From Perca fluviatilis (Eukaryota; Chordata; Actinopteri; Perciformes; Percidae): 64,000 bases of DNA. The first letter of the stretch is position 1. Every line of letters begins with the position of its first letter. Both the position numbers and the translations under genes were made by a program. The notes under the pieces were generated by a model that saw only the letters and a program-made list of their open reading frames with translations, searched no databases and had not been told where the DNA came from. Below are positions 1 to 26,286 of this stretch, one piece after another. The stretch lies in contig NC_053134.1 of assembly GCF_010015445.1 (NCBI RefSeq), positions 14,367,129 to 14,431,128 on the forward strand, given 5' to 3'.

Positions 1-1209
1 GTTGCTGTATAACAGGTAAACATAAAAAAATATATATATATATATTTTTTTTTTTGCTGAATCTCCAAGTAACAAATGGGGTCAGGAACTATTTAACAGT
101 ACGGTCCACACTCTTGGCAACCAGTTTCCGTGATCAGGGGAAGGAAAACGGTGACGGAACACCACAGGACATATTGTCAATGCATATTTCCGCCAATAAC
201 AAACCTGCTAGCTTGACACGGTTTTTAATTGTATTGTATTGTTTGTGCTCGTCATTCCAAGTGTGTAAAAATTGTTAGGTAACGATCATCTGGAGGTGGA
301 TCAAATATAAAATATTCCGTTTAGTATTAGAAAAGTACCACAATGGGTGAATTTGTAACGATATGACGCTATTAATAAGCGTGAATCAGCAAACAATGAT
401 TCTGGCTTGTGTTAGCTAAAAGGCTAACGCGGCGGCCAGCGACATGCTCCTTTAGCAAAGTAACCGTTAACGTCAGTCATGTTAGCTTGCTAACGATTTT
501 GAGTTATTAGTAAATAGCGTGTCCTGAGACTAATTCTGGTTCGGTAGTCAGATAGTCCTTTTATTGGTCAAAACTTAACCTAACTTGAGCAACCCCGGTT
601 TTCAGCCGGTTCAGACCATTTGAAGATTTATTTTTATTTTTTTCCAGGTGAGTTGACATTCGCTGACCATCAGGCAATATTTAGAAATGTTAAACGTGGT
701 AGTTGATGTAGCTATCCACTATCAACAACCACGTCAAGTAATACTGTTATCATGCTGGAGTACTCGTATCAATCCGCGGTCCGGGCAGGGCCTTTCTGTG
801 TGGAGTTTGCTAGGTAACTTCTGCCATTGCCCTTGACGTACTAGGGACTATAGCTACCCACTTCTTCTAATTAGTGGGATAGGTTAAATGCAGAGGATAA
901 ATTCCTAGTATCTGTAAATGTACTTGAAAAATAATTTAAATATATTATTAATACATAGTATTACAATAAATGTTAATGACGTGGTGGTATGTTGTATAAT
1001 ATACATTTTATAAGTATATAATGTTTGTACAATGTTCCTGTGTTTATCTAATGTAAATGTGATCGCTGTCATACAGATAACACTACACCTACAACATGCT
1101 GTATACCCAGGCATTGTTTTGTTGTGGTGTTAGTTAGGTGTTGACTTCTATGTATGATTTATGTATTTATTTAAATCTCACGCTGGTGTGCTTTTCTTTT
1201 ATCCTACAG
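1..1209 (+). promoter_or_regulatory. ints13: Upstream region and probable 5' UTR of ints13
   Basis: No protein-coding exon is recognisable here. Short repeats of the GCTAAC/GTTAGC type common near fish promoters occur at about 410-500. A good splice donor (CAG|GTGAGT at 645-650) follows about 300 bases of unremarkable sequence and could end a non-coding first exon. A splice acceptor (CCTACAG) at 1203-1209 precedes the exon carrying the ints13 start codon, so the 5' UTR is probably split. The transcription start cannot be fixed from sequence. Confidence 0.4.
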
Positions 1210-1240
1210 ATCAGGAGGATACTCACTGCAGATTTGCAAA

Positions 1241-4200
1241 ATGAAGATGTTCTCAGTGTCTCACAAGACCGTTTTTGTGGTGGACCACTGTCCCTACATG
1301 GCAGAGTCAAGTCGTCAGCAGGTGGAGTGCGATGTGCTGACGAAGAGTCGAGGTCAAGGGGTTATTCCTTTGGCCCCTGTGTCAAAGTCCCTGTGGACCT
1401 GTGCTGTGGAGTGTTCCATGGAGTACTGCCGGATCCTCTACGATGTTTATCCACTGCACAAACTTGTACGCTTCCTGTTTTTAACTCAGGCTGAAATTAG
1501 ATCAAGCTGGTTTCTCCACCATTGGTTTCACCTAAGTAATGTAACAAAAAACAGAGATGAAATATAGCAGAAAGAAACCTGACATCAGATATGCTTAGAA
1601 AGGGTTAGTCAATGTAGTTATAGTGAACCAATGGCAACATTTTCTGTCACCTCTTTATTTTACAGATTAATTACATCGTGAGTGATTCAGAGTTCCACAT
1701 CTTGAATAGCTGGAGGCAGGAAGACCAGAGCACTCATGAGGTAATCCACTGCCCACAAAAACTCAGTCACATAGTAACAATTACAATATAATATGACTGT
1801 TAGTATACAGTAGGTCATACAGTGACTATCATTGCATGTTCAAGCTATGTTTTCAGCAGCTCCAAATTTCCACATTTAAACACCAGTGACCACATGTTTG
1901 CAAAAGTCTTCTTCAGAATTGGACTTGCGATATGTTTATGCAGTTTCTCCTCCTGTCTGGCAGCTCATGTCCGCTCTGGCAGCTGTTGGGCCACCAAACC
2001 CGCGTGAGGACCCCGAGTGTTGCAGCATCCTGCACGGGCTGGTTGCTGCCGTGGAGTCGTTATGCAAGATCACAGAGCTGCAGCACGAGAGGCGCACCAC
2101 TCTGATGGACACAGCTGAGAGAGTTGCCAATAGGGGTCGTATTATCTGCCTAACCAATGCTAAAAGGTAAACGCTGGCATTAACATGGCGGAATATTAAC
2201 AGCAGCCATCGACCAGATGTTGATAGATTCATATGCCTCTTAGCAACTTTGTACTTCACATGTATTGTATGTGTACATGTATGGTCTTATCTTATGGTCA
2301 TCATTTACTCTATAGTTTATAATTATAAAATAAGCTCTTGGTATGTGTTATGTCATTTAAGATTGTGTTAATGCATTGCTCTTTTTGTGTTTTATCATAC
2401 AGTGATACTCATGTGCGCATGTTGGAAGACTGCATTCAAGAAACTATTTTAGAACAAAACAAGCTGGCAGCAGGCTCAGACAGGTCAGTATCGGATGATG
2501 TATAAAGAAAGGTCACTCTCGTTAAAATTATTATGATTTTAATGTGGTTGAAATAGGATAAAATAGGCTGAAATACAGAATTGATAACTTTCTCTTATAC
2601 ATACGTCAGTGTTTTTGTAGAGATTCTCATCACTTTTGAGAAAGCGATAAATGACTCATTTGGTGTTTTTATTTTTTTATATCCAACTTTTGTATTTTAG
2701 GCTGATGGCCATCCAGCAGTGTGACCTGGTTCTAATTCACATCCACCCACAGGGTGATGACGCGCTGGTGTCTGACCGACCAAAGAAAGAGGTGGGTGCT
2801 ACCAAGGAAGACTTGAACATGAGGTTGTGTGATAACCTAACACCTAATGCTAGCACCATGGCACAGCTGTTAGTTCTCACTGCAGTTTCCTCTCGTTTTC
2901 TCAGATCTCCCCCCTGCTCACCAGCGAGGTTCACAGTGTTCGTGCAGGGCGGCACCTGGCCACCAAACTCAACATCCTGGTCCAGCAGCACTTTGACTTG
3001 GCTTCCACCACAATAACAAACATCCCCATGAAGGTAAGGGGCTTCCTGCCCATCGTCTGCCACATGCCTCGCCACGATTAAAACTCACATAAACTTTGAA
3101 AATATTTTTTCTTTTTATGCTAGTACAAGTGTTTTCATGTCCAGAATGCAGTGAACCACTCCCTCTTTTTACTTTGTTTTATTTTTTCCTTTTCTCTCAC
3201 AGCCTTCACACTATTTTTTGCTTGCTTAATCTTTATGAGCCCTTCCTCATCGATAAATACTCATGAAACTTTACAGTCTCATCTTTTTGTTTATCTCATC
3301 TGCATGTTGATTTGACTGTGACTCTGCTGCTGGTTTCATGCTGTATTTTCTGTTTTGCTAGCCCACATTAAATGTTTGCGACCAGGTTAGTACTCTTATC
3401 ACACACACATCAAAGTGAGGAAGGGTCAGAGTTTACACCACGTAGTGTACAATGTATGTTTTGAGCTCTACTTTTGCAACAGGCTTACATTACAGTGTCA
3501 TTAATTTGTTTTGATGTGACAATTGGTCTCCAGGTTTGCTGGTGAGGCTCCAGTAAAGGACAGGCAACTCTGGTCTTATGTGGACACCCAGGGAATGCAG
3601 AGTTTGGGGTCTGCTGAAAAGCGTAAAGCCTGCACACCTGAAATTTAACTCTTTTAAAAAAAAAAAAAAAAAAAAAATAGTTACAACTACACTGACTCAC
3701 CATTTGTTTTGAAATAATTAAAATTGTTCTGGGAAAATCAACAATGTCAGCCAAAGGCTGATATAAAATGCAGAATAAGAACACTGCATTCATCTGTCTT
3801 TATGTCCAAATATCTTTAACCAGTGTTGCCTCTTCTGAGTTATCAAATACTGTTAGTGTCTGTCAGTTGTTACACCTTAAAAGTTGTCCAAATTTGCCAC
3901 TTGTCTCTGTTTCCCCCATTAGTTCCCATTCACTCCCCCTTCAGTGTCTTGGTGTGGTCCATTGTGCTGTCTGGATAACTAGTTTTTCAAACGTGATTCC
4001 ACCTTTTAGCTGTCCTAAAACTGCATTTTTTCTAGGTGTAGAAAGTTGTTAAAATCAGAACTTATGATTTAAAGAGTTTTTAGATCAGCAATTGCCAGGC
4101 CCCACTTTTGGACTTGGGCCCAAACTATATAAAGCTGCTTTTGTAAGATCGGGAATCCATGATTAATGTCTAACAAGTGTAGGCTCGGTGTTGTGTGAAT

Positions 4201-7200
4201 TTAAGGACATTTACGTTAAATACTAGTCTCTAATGTGAATAGAAAAAAAACATGTCACCCAGAGAGCTTTTTCTTTTTTTTTACTTTGTTCATTATCATT
4301 TAGCCTTTGAAACATGAAATCAGCAGTGTTAATGTGTGTTTGTGCATGTGTATTAGTTAGCACATTTTAGGAGCTGACTTCATACTGACCTGTATTTGTT
4401 ATTTTCTCGGCGGATGGACAGGAAGAGCAGCACGCCAACACGTCGGCCAATTATGACGTTGAGCTCCTGCATCACAGAGACGCCCACCTGGAGTTCTTTA
4501 AAAGCGGCAAGTACTGTTTGGATAAAGAAATGAAAGCAAAACGAGGCATTTGAGTCGGGTTTGAGCCAAAATCCTCACTTTGCTCTATGACCTAAATAAC
4601 CTAAATAAATAAATTGGGCTCAAAGTAGATTTAATTGTTTAAATTATGAGGCACGAATTCGACATCCTGATCTTTGACATCCTTGTTATCAGCAGGAATC
4701 AGATCATATTCTTCTCCTCTTGTGTGATCTGCAGGACCGAATTGTGACATGGTCGTATCGACGCACGGTCGAGGAAGTGGACTGAAAGACACGATTACAC
4801 TGAAATGGTGCACTCCACGAACCAACAGCATAGGTACAGTAGAGGCATAAACAGCTGAAGTTCTTATTTGTCATTTGATAAGAGTTTTAAGCTTTAAACA
4901 CTATTCAGGGAGACATTTTCCCCATTTTTCATCCTTTAGCCATTACATTTTAGATTTTTGTTGCAGCTTTATTTTGAAGTAGTTGGGATTTAGAAAACAA
5001 CTTTATTACTGTATTAAGCTTTTTTTTTTTTGTGGAAAATATCCCTTTAGGCATTGAAGGGTGTATTTGTGAAGAACAGTTATTCATTGCAGCATTGACT
5101 GAGCCAATCTATTTGTTTTTCTTTCCCCCCCTCAGAGCTGCATTACTGCACAGGAGCCTATCGCATCTCCCCCACAGACGTAAACAGTCGTCCCTCATCA
5201 TGTTTAACAAACTTTCTCCTCAACGGTAAGCTGGACAAAACCTCTTTTTAATCTGTCTTTTATCTAGCCCCTTAATTGACATTTACTTGTGACCACCAAC
5301 ATTTCCTTGCCCCGAATTGATCTGCAGACTTAACTTTTTGGCTTGTTGGTCGACTACTTCTCTTCCTAACTGACCACAGGTCGATCGGTGCTGCTGGAGC
5401 AGCCGAGGAAGTCAGGGTCAAAGGTCATCAGCCACATGCTCAGCAGCCACGGAGGCGAGATCTTCCTGCACGTGCTCAACAGCAACCGCTCCACCCTGGA
5501 GGACCCGCCCTCCATCAGCGAGGGCTGTGGGGGCCGAGTGACAGACTACCGCATCACTGTACGTTTAGCTCACACCCACTGTTGCAATATACATACAAAA
5601 AATCTTCAAATGGTAACTGTTTTTTTTTTTTTTTCTGTTTCAGGATTTTGGTGAATTTATGAGGGAGAACCGGCTCATGCCTGTTTCAGAGTCTTCCCAT
5701 GATCCCTCTGGGAAACTACCAGCTGAGAGGGCCAAAGCTCAGCTGGAACGCCACACTCGATACTGGCCAATGATCATCTCCCAGACCACCATCTTCAACA
5801 TGCAGGCAGTGAGTGAGCAGCATGCAGCGATACCAGAGTTCTTCTAGAGTTCACTCTTATTTCCATCCGCCAAAGACTTTTATCATACAAGTGAAGTTCT
5901 CATCACGCTCCCAAATATATACTGAATTTGCACCATGCCGTTTTCCATGTTTCCACGCCTCCTTTGCCTGTTGGCCCACAGCATTCAACCTTCATTCCTG
6001 TGCCTTACTGTTTTCCTCCACTAGGTGGTTCCATTAGCTAACCTGATAGTGAAAGAGACTTTGTCTGAGGAGGACGTTCTGACCTGCCAGAAGACGGTTT
6101 ACAACCTGGTAGACATGGAGAGAAAGAACGACCCTCTCCCTATTTCCACCGTGGGATCCAGAGGCAAAGGCCCCAAGAGGTATTTATTCCAAAATCACAA
6201 TTCATGAGAGTAAACAATCGGCAGAGTCACTAATGGTTCTGCGTTGTTGTTGTCATTCCCCAGAGATGAACAGTATCGTATAATGTGGAACGAGCTGGAG
6301 ACATTGGTGAAAACTCACGCCGGAGCCACGGACAGACACCAGCGGGTATTGGACTGCATCATCGCCTGTCGCAGCAAACCCCCCGAGGAGGAGGAGAGGA
6401 AGAAGAGAGGGAGGAAGAGGGAGGAGAGGGAAGACAAGACAGAGAAAAATGGCAGCAAGGACACAGACGACAAAAGCTGGCAGGAGTCGGAGAGGTCAGT
6501 GGTGCTCGGACGTCTTATGTATTCATTCCTGTAAATAACCTAAATTTAGTAGCAAAAAATAATCTTTACCGTGGCTTTTGGATTGGGATGTGTCACTACA
6601 TTTTCTAGTCTCTCATGCCACACTGTCTTTTTATTTTTTCACCTGAAGACTAAAGGGTTTGCTGGATAAAGAAGAGCAGGAGTCTGAGGTGATCAAGGAT
6701 TCCCCGGACTCTCCAGAGCCACTCAACAAGAAGCCGCGCCTGTGCACGGAGGAGGTTCAGCCTCCAGAGAGAGCAAAAGGTACTAACTATTATACTTTTT
6801 TTTTTTTTCTTCTAATAGAAGCCACTCCATGAAATCATTGACAAACCAGCCAGATCAGTGTCAGAATAGCACTGATAACTACTTGTATGAGCGTGTGCCA
6901 ATGAGAGCTTATTCCAGCAAATACCAACTGCCTTAAGCCATCACTCGGGCCCTACTGGGTTATGTGTGTTTTCATCTGTGGCTTTATCTCACTGTTGCTT
7001 CAGGTCCTGTCTCGCTCCTCACCATGTGGAGCAATCGCATCACTGTAGCCAATTCCAGGAAGCACCAAGAGTTTGTTGGAAGAGTGAGCTCCGTCAACAA
7101 CAAGTTTGAGTTGTACCAGCAGCTCAAAGACGAGAATGGGTGTGTGTGTGTGAAATATCTATCAACTGTCACTTTCTGGGCGTAATATTCCTCTGGCATT

Positions 7201-7296
7201 GAATGTGTGCAAATTACTTCCTATGTCCTAATCAGACTTGACATTTTCTCATCCTACAGGATGGATGTTCACGAAAATGGCAAGGCCTCCAGATGA
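1241..7296 (+). CDS. ints13: Integrator complex subunit 13 (Asunder)
   Basis: INTS13 belongs to the INTS10-13-14 module of Integrator, which attenuates transcription and processes snRNA 3' ends; Asunder was also described as a dynein regulator. Coding exons: 1241-1465, 1666-1740, 1964-2166, 2403-2483, 2701-2791, 2905-3033, 4422-4506, 4735-4833, 5136-5225, 5380-5558, 5644-5808, 6025-6179, 6264-6494, 6649-6779, 7004-7139, 7260-7296. They join in frame to 703 aa, close to the roughly 706 aa of human INTS13. Near-identical segments run throughout: [17 protein letters not shown] at the start (beta strand of the VWA-like fold), [63 protein letters not shown] and NSRKHQEF near the end. A basic KKRGRKRE stretch is a likely nuclear signal. 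The start is the first ATG of the conserved N-terminus. The intron after exon 7 needs a GC donor to stay open. AATAAA lies 205 bases after the stop. Confidence 0.96.
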
Positions 7297-7500
7297 TGTT
7301 TCCAGGGATCCACTGCTTCACCGCTGCCAAGGATGAGATTTTGGACCGCAGTGTTTTGTCAGAGTTTGGTGTCACCTCACCACCCTCAACCCCAACCAAA
7401 CACGGACATCAAATTAAAAAAAGACAGTGAGCTCTTAACGAGGAATTTATACATTTTTGTACTCATTTTGTAGATATGCTGTTCACATATTGTGTAACAC

Positions 7501-7506
7501 AATAAA
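7501..7506 (+). terminator. ints13: Polyadenylation signal of ints13
   Basis: A canonical AATAAA lies about 205 bases downstream of the ints13 stop codon in AT-rich sequence. It is the first such hexamer after the stop, so the 3' UTR is probably about 220 bases long. Confidence 0.7.
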
Positions 7507-7861
7507 AGCTGTCAATAGAGAATTTTGCCGTTGAATATGGAAGTCATGAATTTGGATGTCTTGTGTAGAACTTAAAGCTGGACAAAAAGCCTTCAAACTT
7601 TAAAAAAGTGCTTAATTTCCTAGTATGAATAATATACATACATTGCATTTGAGTGGAAAATAGTTTTATTGCTGTACTGTTTCAAAAATATAAGATCCAA
7701 TTGATCTTAGAAATAACTTGTTCTTGAAATTACAGCAGTTTGTAATCATTTTAAACAAAACTGCCCTGCTAGTACCTGAAAACATTTTAGGAACTGAATT
7801 TAATGCAATGTCATGATCCAGAATCACTTTACTTCTGTAGGACTGGAACTTTGAGGTTTTG

Positions 7862-8861
7862 TTACAAATCATCTTTTTTTTTTGATGTTGGATACTTCAA
7901 AAATAATATTGTGGAGGTGGCATTGTAGATGAAGAGGCTTTCGGAGACTTCTGCAAATACGGGATTTATAATACTGGGTGTCTCAAGTCGTCCACTTAAA
8001 AAGCCAAGCGCTGAAGGTAACACTGGTGTAAACGTCACTGGTGGCTTGCTTGCAAAGTTTCCAAATTCTTTAGTCCAGACAGTGTCAGCCGAACCCGCTA
8101 ATGCGGTCGATGATACGTCCTGAGTTGTTACATTTAGCTGAGACATTACATTGTAATTAAGAACTGAGGACAGATGGTGGATTGTGTCAGAGTGCTGGTT
8201 GTTAATAATTGCTTTATCATTAAATATGAGGTTGGTGACACATCTGGAAACAGCTGAGTAGATGGTATTTTGTTTGATGGGGGCAGTGACTGTATTGTGT
8301 TAAATGTGGAGTTCAGGAAATCATAATTCTGTTAGAGGGGAATGAGAAACAGATGGGAGGTTATAAAGCGTTGGTCTGGCAGTGCGGTGGTCTTTAATAG
8401 GCCGTTGGTTATAATATGAACTATGAAAGAGAAAAAAATCATAGCATATTAAGAGGTGTAGTGTTTGCAGCTTGTGTCCAAAATACAAGTTAATGCAGAT
8501 TTTTAAATTCATTTGTATTTTAAGGTATTTATTCATGTGAACCTCAACATAACATACACTAACAGTCATTTGTTTTCCATGTCATTCATGCTTCTCATAT
8601 TTCCAGCACTACGTTAGCCCATATGTTCCTCTATTCATTGAGCTCCATTCAGCTGTGCTCCTTTTCAAACAGGGTCAAGTCATTACAGCAAATGTCTTGA
8701 ATGACTAAGCACCCTCAACAATCCCATGTAGTCATATGGATGTCAACAGCAGCAGACTTACCCAGTGAGCTCACTGTGGGCTGGCTTTCTGAATCAGTGT
8801 GGCTGGCTCTATAAGATCCGGGGGGTGGGGAGGGGTCAAACCAGAGGCGAGTGAAGTGACA
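7862..8861 (-). CDS. Unrecognised candidate gene, two 3' exons
   Basis: Two exon-like stretches on the minus strand splice in frame. The first (8861-8762) starts after a strong acceptor with a long pyrimidine tract (CCTCTTACAG) and ends at GG|GTAAGT in phase 1. The second (8289-7862) follows ATACAG, enters in the matching phase and stays open for 141 codons to a stop. The joined product begins CHFTRLWFDPSPPPGSY and contains AVSRCVTNLIFNDKAI and several N-x-S/T sites (NVT, NAT); it ends in a lysine-rich KYPTSKKKDDL. I do not recognise a family. The gene would lie tail-to-tail with ints13. No upstream exon was found, so this may be the end of a gene, a relic, or a chance open frame. AT-rich surroundings and lack of homology keep confidence low. 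Confidence 0.3.
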
Positions 8862-9319
8862 CTGTAAGAGGTCGGGGTCAGTGGCAGTGAGGAGTAAATC
8901 CCGTGCAGAGAGTATGATGGTAACAATATACGTTTATGCAAAAAGGGTAAATGACATCATTTTGTGGTTGGGGAAATACTGTAATTTATGTGATAAATAA
9001 GATCACCTGCTATGCTGGAGCCCGTCACTCATCACTGGGGCAGCAGCACCATCTGGCAGTACTTAGATTTAACTATCTTGTCATTGTCTTTGCCATCTTG
9101 GAATAAGCATTTCTGTCATACTAGAACCAGGTAGTACTAGGAGTAGGAGAAACCTAGGCCAAAAGGAGTAGCTGTCATGAGTCTACAATGTTAGAATTGT
9201 GCATTTATGTGAAAATAACACAAACAGAACTGTGTTCTCTGTGGCCACTATACTGTAGAATTACACCCTGCATTATTTGTGCTTAATGTCTGGTGTGATC
9301 TTGCCAACTGCCCTTCAGC

Positions 9320-9600
9320 ATCTTTGCCCTTATGGGAGCATTTGCTGCTTGCGTGTGTGCTTGTGTGCGTGTCGATCCTCCTGTGTGGAATAATAGGGGC
9401 AGGACTGGCCGTGACAACATGGTATGTTCACCTGTTCTGGCACCTTCTACTTATCTCGGTGGGTGGACCACTACGTGGCCTGCTCTGGCTTTGTGTTGGC
9501 ATTATTGCTAAGAGCTCTGGTTGGAGAACCCTTGATAGGCCTTCCTGACACGCTGCCCCTGCCGTGGGACAAGACACAGGATGGTCGCACATATGGCAGG
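9320..9600 (+). pseudogene. Degraded fragment resembling a high-affinity choline transporter (SLC5A7-like)
   Basis: Two reading frames together resemble parts of the CHT1 sodium/choline symporter. At 9320-9430, IFALMGAFAAC in one frame passes into SILLCGIIGAGLAVTTW in another. It recalls the CHT helix that ends in ILIGAIGAS and the tryptophan after it. At 9460-9590, VDHYVACSGFVLALLLR followed by GEPLIGLP recalls the later helix with the GLFLRITGGEP motif. About 190 residues that separate these two segments in CHT are missing, and the frame changes. It is therefore probably a decayed, internally deleted copy; a chance hydrophobic open frame cannot be excluded. No flanking transporter exons were seen. 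Confidence 0.35.
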
Positions 9601-10172
9601 AGGACATTGTGTATTTTGGGGAGACAAACAAGCAGCAACCTTTAAAAAAGGAGCACTCCAGTGATTTAGCAATGCATTTTAATTAACTCTAACTTAAGGG
9701 GACTCACAATAAACATACAAAAAAAAAAAAGATTATTCAAAATCTGTGCAGTGGGATATCCTGACTTTTTAGTTCAGAGTTTAGCGAAACCACCAAAACA
9801 CTAGATCCTACAATTCCCATGATGCAACTGGATAGCAACAACTTCTGTGGCTCACACAAACTCTTAATAATAAGTGTGCACTAAGTGCCATGTTTTTGGA
9901 ATGCCTTTGTATAGTTTTCAGAAAATAATGGTCCTTCATGCATTAAGGGAGGTACTATATTTTTATGCAGTAAATGTAAATTTAAATTGATTATTAGGGC
10001 CTTGCTGATATACAAGCAGGATCAGTACTGGCTTACAGATAATATGGAAATATCTATAATAATAAAAAAAAAAAAAATCAGACTGCTTGGCCATACTGAA
10101 AGTTGCACTGTTTAAACCAGAATGACATACAAATATTTTACAATTGTTGTATAAAAACACCAGCTACTACTT

Positions 10173-24063
<13,891 letters not shown>

Positions 24064-26286
24064 AGTAATTATTCAAGTAGTCAATGTTTTGCTAAAACAG
24101 ACGGCATGGCTTCTACAGATGGCGCGCCGTGGGGGGCGTGACTTATAAGTTGGACCAATCAACGTAGACATTAGTCTCTCTCCGACCGGGATTGTTGCAC
24201 TTCCTAGAACATAACGTTCTTAGAACCCCTTTTTCTCCTGTTCCGACTGGACCAATTTGGGGATTATTAAATTCCTCTGACCGCAGTTCCTGTAATTCTT
24301 TCAGCTCCTACTTCAGGGCAGGGTCTTTTCCCTTTTCCGATCAGCCTCTTTCTGTTATTATAACACAGCCGTCTAACCACCACAATATTTTGTTGTATCA
24401 CAGCCATTTAACCTGCTGTTGCTCTTTTTTTAATCAAGCAGGTAGGCCTACCTTCATGTGTACATGTACAAATAACTGTAGTAACCCACTTTTCTATTAA
24501 ATATTTTTTATTTATATCAAAGTAAAACAACACAGCAAACTTTAGAGTGCAAAGATAAACGTAAGACCGGTTTACAAAAGTAGAAGGCATGCTAAACAGT
24601 GAAGTTAATACAATATATTAAAAAGATGCGGAAAAGGGAAAGACACTGCCCTGAAGTAGGAGCTGAAAGAGTTACAGGAACTGCTGTCAGAGGAATTTAT
24701 TAATCCCCAAATTGGTCCAGTCGTAACATGAGTAAAAATTCTAGGAACTGCAAAAATCCCTCCAGTCAGAAAGGGACTAAAAATCTGAACTCCCTTACCC
24801 CCCCTACCAGTTCCTATGGCCACTTAGCCAGTGCAAATGGAAAAAACGGTTTTAGGGGAAGAGTAGTTAGTAGAACTTTTTAGAAGTGGACTGTTCCTAT
24901 AACTACGTTCCTGTAACTACTTGGTCGGAAAGAGGCTGATCGGAAAAGGGAAAAACTGCCCTGAAGTCGGAGCTGAAAAAGTTTTTTTTCACTGTTATAA
25001 ATCTATTATTCCATTGGTATGATGTGGGGTAAAATTGTGATTGGTTCAAATATAAAAAGGACCTGCCGGTGAAAAAAAAAGTATAATTTAATCTATACCT
25101 AGCCTGACTGATTAAACATAAACCCCTATTTAGGTTTATTCAGAGCTCATGATGGGCAGTTTGGTCAAGACTGCAGTGAAAATACAACAGAAATATAATT
25201 CATTCATTCTATTTCTTTGGAAATAACAAATTTCACACAAAAAAAGAATCAGTAAGAAAACAGTCCTTTGCTATTTGCATTTATTTTTTTGCAAAACCTC
25301 AAAATAATAGCGTGTATACATGGCTGCTCACAATAGGATGAGTAATGGGAAACGCAGGATTCACAGCACGACCTCATCACACATTTGCATAATGTTTGTG
25401 TCCGAGCTATTTCCTTGTGTTAGTTCAACACCATTAGAGCAACAACACTGCATCTACTGCTGGAAAAAAGTGAAATCCTAATCTACACAAATCAGCATTT
25501 TTTTCTCTAAAATAAAAGCAGAGTAATGTTTACAATTCAGGGTTATATAAAAAAACCAATGGTAAAAGTAGTTTTAAATCTCTACAGCTTCCACAAGGAT
25601 ACGGTTACACAGATACAATGTTTCCTAGAGACACTACAACATTTGATTATATAGCAGACAAAGGATCTACGGTCACATGCATTGAAATACTTTAGTTGTA
25701 TTGTTTACATGATGCCCAGTTTTTTTAAAATGTTGGCTACTTTCAGGTAGCATCTTTTGAAGAAAAGCATTTATTTTCAACCATGGCAGGTTTTTTGTAA
25801 TGAAAATGATTCCCTGCTACTAACAACTCCAAAACTGATCAGAACATGATCAGGCATTTGTTTAGCTTTTATAGCTTTTAAAATGTGACAGCTTAGGGTA
25901 ACTTCATTTCCTAACATCATTTTGTCACCTTATTATATGAAAAACAGCAGTGATTACAGTAAAACAGTGGGCTTTAGTTGCGACGCTACGGCTGGCCCGG
26001 CGACGGCTGGAGCCGGCCACCCATCACAACTCGAGTTATAACTCGAGATGGTCGTCTTTAAATCCGATGATCAGGAAAAAAAATGATGCTCACATCATTC
26101 AAAATGTGTTTTCATGGCGACCTGATCTTCACCACAAGCTAAAAAAAATCTTGAACACTTTGAAAACGACATGGTTCAAAAGTCATTCATGCTGTAACTA
26201 CCGTAGCCAATTTTAACTAGCTCTGCGATCAGCCCTGAAACCCCTAATCCGAGCGTCCTTATTCAATACAAAATATGTTTCTTTGA
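24064..26286. other. Intergenic region between the two zinc-finger genes; repeat-rich
   Basis: It holds the promoter and 5' UTR of the downstream gene (from 24063) and the 3' UTR of the upstream gene (ending at 26287). Between 24234 and 24980 a sequence of about 100 bases (GCTCCTACTTCAGGGCAG and neighbours) occurs as an inverted pair (24234-24350 versus 24628-24735), with a further partial copy at 24920-24980. This looks like a degraded foldback transposon. I see no coding exon. The rest is AT-rich and unremarkable. Confidence 0.5.

Noticed and set aside
6244..6608. Arg/Glu-rich alternative frame over an ints13 exon
   Set aside because: It overlaps the conserved ints13 coding frame ([14 protein letters not shown]) and has no homology of its own.
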